Origin: Bosea sp. BIWAKO-01
Lineage (GTDB): Bacteria > Pseudomonadota > Alphaproteobacteria > Rhizobiales > Beijerinckiaceae
Direction of reading: 5' to 3'
Assembly (NCBI RefSeq): GCF_001748145.1
Contig: NZ_BCQA01000001.1
Location: 5,358,501 to 5,422,500 of the forward strand
Length of the DNA stretch: 64,000 nucleotides
The notes beneath the pieces were generated by a model. That model was not told the DNA's origin, did no database searches, and was given only the letters and a program-made list of their open reading frames with translations. The translations under genes and the position numbers were made by a program. Positions 58,410 through 64,000 of this stretch are shown here, in pieces (the first letter of the stretch is position 1; each line of letters begins with the position of its first letter).

Positions 58410-59960
58410 TCAGCCTCCGAGCCCGAGCCTCGGAACCTTGTGGCTGTCATAGGCGACCGCGATGTTCTTCGTCTCCATGTAGAAATCGAAGGAATAGTCG
58501 CCGCCGTCACGGCCGATGCCGGAATTCTTGACGCCTCCGAACGGGGTCGGCAAATGCCGCACATTCTCGGAGTTCACCCAGATCATGCCGGCCTCGAGGT
58601 CGCGAGCGACACGGTGGGCGCGGCCGATATCGCGGGTCCAGAGATAGCCGGCCAGCCCGTAGCGGACGTCATTGGCGACCCGAACCGCATCGGCCTCATC
58701 CTCGAAGGGAATCATGGTCAGGACCGGGCCAAAGATCTCCTCCTGGGCGATCCGCATGCCAGTTGCAGCGTCGACATAGAGCGTCGGCTCGACATAATTG
58801 CCGGCCCCCTCCACCGCCCGCCCGCCGCCGCAGGCGATGCGCGCCCCGCCCTCTCGTGCGAGCGCAGGGTAGGACAGCACCTTCTCGGCATGACGCGGGT
58901 GGATCAGCGGCCCGATCTCGGTTGCCGGATCGAGCGGGTGGCCGATCTTGATATGCCGGACACGCTCGGCGACCCTTTCGCTGAAAGCGTCATAGATCGA
59001 GCGCTGGACCAGCGCGCGCGAGGACGACGTGCAGCGTTCGCCATTCAGCGAGTAGATCATGAAGAGCACCGCATCGAGCGCCCGGTCCAGGTCGGCATCG
59101 TCGAAGACGATCACCGGGTTCTTGCCGCCGAGTTCGAAATGCACGCGTTTCAGCGTCTTTGCGCCCTGAGCCATGATGTGCGAGCCGGTCGTGGTCTCGC
59201 CGACGAAGGCGATCGCCCGGATCGCGGGATGCTCGGTCAGGGCCTTGCCAGCCTCTTCGCCGAGCCCATGCACCAGATTGACGACGCCTGCGGGCAATCC
59301 ATGGGCGCAGATCACCTCATCCATGATCTCGGTCAGGATGACCGCGGAGAGCGGTGACCACTCGGCCGGCTTATGGACGACGGTGCAGCCGGCCGCGAGT
59401 GCCGGTGCGATCTTCCAGGTCGACAGCATGAAAGGCGTATTCCACGGCGTAATCACGCCGACGGGGCCGATCGGTTGGCGGATGGTGTAGTTGATATGGT
59501 CGGTATCGGGCAGCGAAAGCCCGTTGCCCGCCTCGGTGGCACGATCGGCGTAGAAGCGAAAATTCTCGGCGCCGCGCAGTGCAGCCTTGGCCATGTAGCG
59601 GATCGGCTGGCCCGTATCGCAACTCTCGACGAAGGCGATCTCCTCGGCTCGTGCCTCGATCGCATCGGCGATCGCATGCAGGATCTTGCGGCGCGTCGCG
59701 CCTGGAACATCGCGCCAGACCTTGAAGGCCGCCTCGGCAGCGCGGGCAGCAAGGTCGATCTCCACTGCTCCACCGGAGGCGACGGTGCATTGATGGTCAT
59801 TGGTGGTCGGATCGAGCGTTTCGAAGGTCGCGCCCGTGGCGGAGAGCACGCGCTCTCCGGCAATGACATGCGGAACGACCCCGCCAGTGAGGAAGCGCGC
59901 CATGGCGCGCTCGGCCCCGATCAGATTGCTGGCGAATTTCGGATCGATGGCCCGGTTCAT
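58410..59960 (-). CDS. hpaE: 5-carboxymethyl-2-hydroxymuconate semialdehyde dehydrogenase
   Basis: Aldehyde dehydrogenase, 516 aa, oxidising the ring-cleavage product with NAD. Catalytic Cys310 in LNGERCTSSSRALVQ, Glu276 in HFELGGKNPVIVFDDADLD, Asn174 in TPWNTPFMLSTW. The HpaE-specific end ENVRHLPTPFGGVKNSGIGR and GGDYSFDFYMETKNIAVAY is present. Overlaps the upstream isomerase gene by 4 bp. The N-terminal ~25 residues are longer than in many homologues. Confidence 0.95.
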   Translation of the reverse strand: MNRAIDPKFASNLIGAERAMARFLTGGVVPHVIAGERVLSATGATFETLDPTTNDHQCTVASGGAVEIDLAARAAEAAFKVWRDVPGATRRKILHAIADAIEARAEEIAFVESCDTGQPIRYMAKAALRGAENFRFYADRATEAGNGLSLPDTDHINYTIRQPIGPVGVITPWNTPFMLSTWKIAPALAAGCTVVHKPAEWSPLSAVILTEIMDEVICAHGLPAGVVNLVHGLGEEAGKALTEHPAIRAIAFVGETTTGSHIMAQGAKTLKRVHFELGGKNPVIVFDDADLDRALDAVLFMIYSLNGERCTSSSRALVQRSIYDAFSERVAERVRHIKIGHPLDPATEIGPLIHPRHAEKVLSYPALAREGGARIACGGGRAVEGAGNYVEPTLYVDAATGMRIAQEEIFGPVLTMIPFEDEADAVRVANDVRYGLAGYLWTRDIGRAHRVARDLEAGMIWVNSENVRHLPTPFGGVKNSGIGRDGGDYSFDFYMETKNIAVAYDSHKVPRLGLGG

Positions 59961-60355
59961 GCGAGGCCTCCCTTGCGCGCGAGGCGTTCGTGCAGATTGT
60001 TGGTTTTGAGCGAGGCCGTCCCGTCGATCTCCTGGACCTCGACCGTGAGACCGAGCCCGATCTTGCTGAACAGGTCGGCGGTTTCTGCTTCAAGCGTCGC
60101 CATCAGCGCTTCGGCGACCCGCCGGCGGGTCGCAGCATCCCGGCCCTCCCCGATCCGAGCCAGAACGGCAACAAAACCATGGGTCGGATCGCCGTCGGCG
60201 ATTGCGAAGATATCGCGGCGTTCGGCCCGCGTCCGCAGGCCGCCAATGGGGAAAACCCCGGTTGCGAGTGCTGTTTGGTGCAATTTGTCGACCACCCGGC
60301 GGAGCGACAGCGCCGGCTCAAGATTGGCCGAATATTCGACTATGATATGCGGCAT
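59957..60355 (-). CDS. hpaF: 5-carboxymethyl-2-hydroxymuconate delta-isomerase
   Basis: Tautomerase-fold isomerase, 132 aa. After Met removal Pro2 becomes the N-terminal catalytic proline (MPHIIVEYSANLEP). Other family segments: VDKLHQTALATGVFPIGGLR, TRAERRDIFAIADGDPTHGF and GLTVEVQEIDGTASLKTNNL. It isomerises the diacid produced by HpaE. First gene of the hpaFED operon; a 28-bp dyad lies 23-50 bp upstream. Confidence 0.95.
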   Translation of the reverse strand: MPHIIVEYSANLEPALSLRRVVDKLHQTALATGVFPIGGLRTRAERRDIFAIADGDPTHGFVAVLARIGEGRDAATRRRVAEALMATLEAETADLFSKIGLGLTVEVQEIDGTASLKTNNLHERLARKGGLA

Positions 60356-60377
60356 AAGCGCACCCGCCTCGTGTTCG

Positions 60378-60405
60378 AAATTAAATTAACGTGTTAAATT
60401 AATTT
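60378..60405. promoter_or_regulatory. 28-bp AT-rich dyad, candidate HpaR operator
   Basis: Left half AAATTAAATTAACG (60378-60391) and right half TGTTAAATTAATTT (60392-60405) are complementary at 12 of 14 positions. It lies between the divergent hpaF (start 60355) and hpaR (start 60486) genes and stands out as AT-rich DNA. MarR-type repressors bind such dyads; binding by HpaR is inferred. Confidence 0.7.
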
Positions 60406-60485
60406 GAGCAAGCGATTGCCGGCGCGAACCGCTAGAATGGTGGCATTGCTCTGATCCTGCCCACCCGCCCCGGAAGGGACCACGT

Positions 60486-61067
60486 TTGAGAAGCTCCGCT
60501 CCACCCCCCGATGATTCCTCGCAAGGTGGGACGCGCGTCCATCTTCGCCATTTCTCGAAATCCCTGCCGATGTCGCTGCTGCGGGCGCGCGAAGCGGTGA
60601 TGCGCTGCTTTCGGCCGTCGCTGCGGCAATTTGAAATCACGGAGCAGCAATGGCGGGTGCTGCGGGCGCTGAACTCGGTGCCCAGCCTCGAGGTGACCGA
60701 CCTCGCGCGCGCAACTTTCCTGCTCGCGCCGAGCCTGTCGCGGATCCTCGTCGACCTCGAGGCCAGACACCTCATCACGCGAGGGGCCGATCAGCGCGAT
60801 CTGCGTCGCTCCATCATCACGATCAGCCCGGCCGGCGCCAGTTTGATCGAAACGGTGACGCCGGTCTCGGAAGCGATCTACCGCGACATCACCAGTCGGT
60901 TTGGCGACGAGAAACTCGCTATTCTGCAGACCTTGCTGCGCGAGCTCGAGGACGTGGCCAGCGCAGTCGCACCCCATGACGAGAGCGCGGGCAAGCCGCC
61001 CCCGCCAGGGGAAACCGCGCGAAAGAAGCGAAGGATTCCGCTGAAACGGAAGCGCAGCGCGACCTGA
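60486..61067 (+). CDS. hpaR: HpaR-type MarR-family repressor of the homoprotocatechuate pathway
   Basis: MarR-family regulator, 193 aa from a TTG at 60486 with GGAAGGGA about 7 nt upstream. An ATG at 60570 would cut into the first helix. HpaR features: MSLLRAREAVMRCFRPSLRQ, ITEQQWRVLRALNSVPSLEV, LARATFLLAPSLSRILVDLE and the wing DQRDLRRSIITISPAG. A Lys/Arg-rich tail (RKKRRIPLKRKR) is an unusual extension. Divergent from hpaFED, as in other bacteria, and expected to be released by homoprotocatechuate or 4-hydroxyphenylacetate. Confidence 0.93.
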   Translation: MRSSAPPPDDSSQGGTRVHLRHFSKSLPMSLLRAREAVMRCFRPSLRQFEITEQQWRVLRALNSVPSLEVTDLARATFLLAPSLSRILVDLEARHLITRGADQRDLRRSIITISPAGASLIETVTPVSEAIYRDITSRFGDEKLAILQTLLRELEDVASAVAPHDESAGKPPPPGETARKKRRIPLKRKRSAT

Positions 61068-61087
61068 CGCGCCGCGCTCCGGCCTGC

Positions 61088-61378
61088 TCAGACCTTGCCG
61101 AGGATCGTGGTCATCTCGGCCGGGGTGAAAGCCCGCATCGTCTGGTTGCGGATGTTGCCGAGCTTGGCAACGGCAAGGCTGAGCGCTGTGGCGCTCATCT
61201 CGTCGGGAGCATCCACGGTGACGAGGACGTCATACTTGCCGAGCGTGTAATAGGCGTCCTTGACGGTGATCCCCTTGGATTTCGCCATCTCCCGGAATGC
61301 CTCCAGGCGTTTGACGCTGTCATTGACGTTGCGGATACCTTGATCGGTGAAGTTCGCGAGGACGACATAGGTAGCCAT
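61088..61378 (-). CDS. GYD domain-containing protein
   Basis: Small protein, 96 aa from the ATG at 61378, with the GYD (ferredoxin-like dimeric alpha-beta) fold: TYVVLANFTDQGIRNVNDSV, GKYDVLVTVDAPDEMSATAL and LGNIRNQTMRAFTPAEMTTI. The YTLGKYD segment holds the domain's conserved G-x-Y-D. Function is unknown for the family. Monocistronic by appearance, convergent with hpaR. Confidence 0.9.
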   Translation of the reverse strand: MATYVVLANFTDQGIRNVNDSVKRLEAFREMAKSKGITVKDAYYTLGKYDVLVTVDAPDEMSATALSLAVAKLGNIRNQTMRAFTPAEMTTILGKV

Positions 61379-61504
61379 GACGCGCTTCTCCCTTTGAGCC
61401 CCGGCGCAATGCACCACAGCCGGAGACGCCAGTCGATCTGTACCTAGGGGAATGCGTGCCTGCCTTGCGAGGCGCGCGTCCAGGTCCGCCTGGGAGCGCC
61501 TTGC

Positions 61505-62290
61505 CTAGGGCAGGCTCTTGATGGCCTGGCTCACCCGCGCCGATGAAATGCTCGATTCGCCTCTGAACGGTTCGTCCATGATGATGATGAGGCCGAGCAC
61601 CATGCCAATTGCGCCCATATGCGCGGCGATCAGGGCGATGGCGGCAGGGTTCAGGTAAAAGCGGCCGTTCATCAGCATCGCGCCGAGCAGGAAGACCAGG
61701 ATCATCCACCAGAAAATCCCCGGCACGCTCTTGGTCGCAGTTTCGAGCCGCCCCTGGCGATATTCCTCCAGCCTGTCGAGCAATCCGCGTAGCGAGGAGG
61801 CCGCGTCCGGATTCTCTACCGCAACCTTGCGCACCTGCAGGACCAACGCAGCGAGCGCACGATCCGCGGTCGCAGAAAGCCCGGCATCCTCAGTCGAGAG
61901 GGAATGCCACTCATCGCGGGTCACGGCGCCGACATAGTCTCGCAGGGCCTTCCGCGCCGCCTCGGGCCCGCTCCCGTCGAGACTCGCGAGATCCCGATCG
62001 AGGCGCGCGATATAGGAGCCCTCACGCGAAACCGCATCATCAGCACGCGCCAGATTTACACGGACATCCGCAAGCATCAGGGCGAGCACGAAAACAGAGA
62101 AGGCCAGCAGACTGCCATGAACGACCTCGGCGAGCTTGTTGGGTTCCTCGACGGCGTCCCGAGGCCGGGCGAACCATAGGCGACGTGCAATGGCGGCGAG
62201 CAATACCCCCAGCACCGCAGTCGATAATCCGCAAATGATCAGGATCACTGCGTCCGAATAGGCTGCAATCAGTTGTATCATCGAGAGCAT
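61505..62290 (-). CDS. DUF4239-type (bestrophin-like) membrane protein
   Basis: Integral membrane protein of 261 aa. Hydrophobic segments near residues 12-34 (AVILIICGLSTAVLGVLLAA), 58-72 (LLAFSVFVLALMLADV), 193-208 (FWWMILVFLLGAMLM) and 215-236 (AAIALIAAHMGAIGMVLGLI), with a large central helical region between the second and third. This matches the 2+2 helix pattern of DUF4239, distantly related to bestrophin channels. MDEPFRGE near the C-terminus is a conserved family motif. Function unknown. Confidence 0.85.
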   Translation of the reverse strand: MLSMIQLIAAYSDAVILIICGLSTAVLGVLLAAIARRLWFARPRDAVEEPNKLAEVVHGSLLAFSVFVLALMLADVRVNLARADDAVSREGSYIARLDRDLASLDGSGPEAARKALRDYVGAVTRDEWHSLSTEDAGLSATADRALAALVLQVRKVAVENPDAASSLRGLLDRLEEYRQGRLETATKSVPGIFWWMILVFLLGAMLMNGRFYLNPAAIALIAAHMGAIGMVLGLIIIMDEPFRGESSISSARVSQAIKSLP

Positions 62291-62352
62291 CGCCCTCCTC
62301 CCAACAACGATAGCATGCCGGCCGGACGCCTGCCGCAGGTGCAGCGAGATGC

Positions 62353-62730
62353 CTACCCCCTGAGCCGCTCACGATCCAGGCAGGCAGTGAGCCCCGGCAG
62401 CAGGCGGGCAGACAGCCAACTCGCCGCGACGCCGCTCACGCCTCCGGCGATCTTGACCAGCGCATCTCCCAGCCGGGCATGCCTGTCGGGCGACAGCATC
62501 TGGAAGAGCTCCAGCCCTATCGCGATCCCGACGGTCAGCAGGAGCACGATCCCAATCCGCCTGGGATAGGCGGTGGCGAACAGGAAACCCAGGAGCCCGA
62601 ATGCGCCGAACCGTTCGAGATGAACGGCGTCGCCGATTCTCGGACGCAGCTCGATGGCGGACAAGGTTGCGTAAGCGATGAAGGTGAGCGTGAACCATGC
62701 CAGGGCGCGTAGAACTCTCCTGAATGTCAT
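62353..62730 (-). CDS. VanZ-like membrane protein
   Basis: Small membrane protein, 125 aa, with segments LAWFTLTFIAYATLSAIELR, FGAFGLLGFLFATAYP, IGIVLLLTVGIAIGLELFQM and VKIAGGVSGVAASWLSARLL. The LERFGAFGLLGF, GLELFQMLSPDRHARLGDAL pattern is the VanZ-family signature (E-x-x-Q...R...D). Biochemical role is not established; such proteins often lie near cell-envelope or polysaccharide genes. Precedes a glycosyltransferase on the same strand but with separate spacing (77 bp). Confidence 0.82.
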   Translation of the reverse strand: MTFRRVLRALAWFTLTFIAYATLSAIELRPRIGDAVHLERFGAFGLLGFLFATAYPRRIGIVLLLTVGIAIGLELFQMLSPDRHARLGDALVKIAGGVSGVAASWLSARLLPGLTACLDRERLRG

Positions 62731-62807
62731 GGTCCGTCGATCTCTGGCTATGGGGCGGCGAGCTGCGAGCGCTCTATCGCGCGCTCTCGATCACAATGGA
62801 AGCCCGC

Positions 62808-63935
62808 CTATTTCGCCAGCAGCGTCCGATAGACCTCCAGCGTCTTCTGGGCGACGTTCGGCCAGCTATAGGCCAGCTCCACCCGCTTGATCTGGGAGCG
62901 GGCCTGCTCCTCGCTGAGCGGATTGGCGATCTTTGCCATCATCGCCGCCGCGAGAGCATCGACATCGCCAAGCGGAAAGTAATCCTCAGGAGGCAGGCCA
63001 AGCTCCCGGTTCGCGGCAATATTGCTGGCGAGTACCGGAAGGCCCGACGCCATGGCCTCCAGGAGCGCGATCGGCATCCCCTCATGGCTCGACGGCAAGA
63101 CGAAGAGCGCGGCATTGGCGAAGAGTTCGGCAAGCCTGTCGCCGGACTGGAAACCGGTCAAAACGACGCCGGGCACGGCCTGGGCCATTTCCCTGACCTG
63201 CAGGGAATAGGCGGTTTCAAACTCCGCGCCACCCGCCAGCACCAGGCGAAGGTCGGAGCGGCCGCTCCGCGCAAATGCTTCGATGAGGTCCGTTTGCCGC
63301 TTCTCCGGAACGAGGCGGGCGGCGAGCAGGACATAGCGCTTGGGCTGCAGGCCAAACTCCGCCAGGACGCCGGTCTGAAGCTCGCCCCGGGACATTGCCA
63401 CACCATTCGGCACGAAGCTGACCGAAGTGTCGTATCGGGAGCTCATGGTCTGGGCGACCTGGCGCGAGACGGCGATCCGCCCATGGGACAGGCGCATGCC
63501 GAGGTACTCGCCAAGTCTTAGCGCGCGCCGGGCAACGCCACCCCATTTCTGTCTATCGTAGTCGTAGCCGTGATGGGTCACGACCACCTTCATGCCCAGG
63601 AGGCGGGCGAGAGGCACCATCAATGCCGGTCCAACCGCATGAATGTGCAGGATGTCCGGCCGGCGCACCGCCGCGAAACAAACGCCCAGGAAGGTATGGA
63701 CGATAGCCTCCAGCGCCATCTTGCGGGGCGCCCAGAGCGAGAAGACACGGATACCGTTCGCGGGAGAAGGCACAGACGGCAGATAACGGTGTCGGCCGAT
63801 GACTTCGACGTTCCAGCCGCATTCGGCCATCTCGCCGGCCAGCATCTCGACATGCTTTTCAACGCCACCCTGAACATTGGGGATGCCGCGCAATCCGAGG
63901 AAGATGACGCGCCGTCGCGTATCCTGATCTGCCAT
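62808..63935 (-). CDS. Glycosyltransferase family 4 protein
   Basis: GT-B fold glycosyltransferase, 375 aa from the ATG at 63935; a TTG at 63980 would add 15 residues. N-terminal domain: IFLGLRGIPNVQGGVEKHVE, LAGEMAECGWNVEVIGRHRY, DILHIHAVGPALMVPLARLL, KVVVTHHGYDYDRQKWG. C-terminal donor-binding domain: YVLLAARLVPEKRQTDLIEA, and the E-x7-E motif in SSHEGMPIALLEAMASGLPV. Probably transfers a sugar during exopolysaccharide or O-antigen synthesis. The sequence between its start and the window edge shows no complete gene, so its operon continues beyond the window. Confidence 0.92.
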   Translation of the reverse strand: MADQDTRRRVIFLGLRGIPNVQGGVEKHVEMLAGEMAECGWNVEVIGRHRYLPSVPSPANGIRVFSLWAPRKMALEAIVHTFLGVCFAAVRRPDILHIHAVGPALMVPLARLLGMKVVVTHHGYDYDRQKWGGVARRALRLGEYLGMRLSHGRIAVSRQVAQTMSSRYDTSVSFVPNGVAMSRGELQTGVLAEFGLQPKRYVLLAARLVPEKRQTDLIEAFARSGRSDLRLVLAGGAEFETAYSLQVREMAQAVPGVVLTGFQSGDRLAELFANAALFVLPSSHEGMPIALLEAMASGLPVLASNIAANRELGLPPEDYFPLGDVDALAAAMMAKIANPLSEEQARSQIKRVELAYSWPNVAQKTLEVYRTLLAK

Positions 63936-64000
63936 GGTCACCGGCCGTGCGGGAGGCCCCTCGAAGGGAAGACTGGTCAATGACGCCTCCGCCGATCGCT

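Noticed and set aside
1..64000. CRISPR arrays, tRNA or rRNA genes, insertion sequences, prophage or attachment sites
   Set aside because: No regularly spaced direct repeats, clover-leaf sequences with CCA-proximal motifs, transposase or integrase motifs were seen when reading both strands.

Overview
The window is about 64 kb of high-GC chromosomal DNA packed with catabolic genes, transporters and local regulators. Codon use, the abundance of ABC solute-binding proteins (SBPs), GntR/DeoR/LysR/RpiR regulators, hyuAB, an M81 peptidase, DUF4239 and GYD-domain genes suggest a soil or plant-associated alphaproteobacterium of the Hyphomicrobiales (Rhizobiales), perhaps Bosea-like. The genus is an inference. 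I saw no rRNA or tRNA, transposase, integrase, phage gene or CRISPR array. No gap between genes exceeds 300 bp.

Layout. (1) 40-15672: three consecutive modules with the same plan, [SBP + hydrolase] on the minus strand, divergent from [GntR regulator (+ enzyme)] on the plus strand. Module A has two SBPs, an alpha/beta hydrolase and a GntR. Module B has an SBP, a C45 Ntn-hydrolase, a GntR and a class III transaminase. Module C has an SBP, a C45 Ntn-hydrolase, a GntR and a GMC oxidoreductase. The four SBPs are close paralogues and none has a permease or ATPase nearby. The GntR proteins of B and C carry two winged helices each, and all three divergent promoters contain good palindromes. (2) 15753-28362, minus strand: ethanolamine ammonia-lyase eutBC, an Ldh-family reductase, hydantoinase/oxoprolinase hyuB-hyuA, a complete spermidine/putrescine-type ABC importer, an RraA-like protein and a nitrilase-fold amidase. 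A LysR regulator (28517-29404) lies just upstream. (3) 29619-36917: RpiR regulator, peptide SBP, DppB and DppC permeases (no ATPase) and an M81 (MlrC-like) peptidase, divergent from a DadA-type FAD oxidase. (4) 37115-46565, plus strand: glpR-like regulator and glpD, an M32 carboxypeptidase, then a DeoR regulator with a phnDCEE importer and a HAD phosphatase. (5) 46831-54562: two paralogous SBPs bracketing two Gfo/Idh oxidoreductases, a nagB-nagA pair and a ROK regulator. (6) 54692-60485: a 55-residue HigA-N-terminus-like protein, a cytochrome c, a ThDP enzyme, and the hpaF-hpaE-hpaD genes of homoprotocatechuate meta-cleavage, divergent from hpaR. (7) 61088-63935: GYD-domain, DUF4239, VanZ-like and GT4 glycosyltransferase genes.

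How the genes fit together. The recurring chemistry is capture of an amine or amide by a binding protein, C-N cleavage (C45 amidohydrolases, hyuAB, nitrilase-fold amidase, ammonia-lyase, transaminase, DadA oxidase), then oxidation of the product. Nine SBPs are encoded, but only the Pot-like and Phn-like systems are complete and the Dpp-like one is partial. The other six SBPs must borrow membrane components from elsewhere. The most unusual feature is the triplicated SBP-hydrolase/GntR-enzyme architecture. It looks like a receptor-plus-amidase cassette that was duplicated and then specialised by changing the terminal enzyme. A linked ethanolamine ammonia-lyase makes N-acylethanolamine-type or other N-acyl amines a testable but unproven substrate class.
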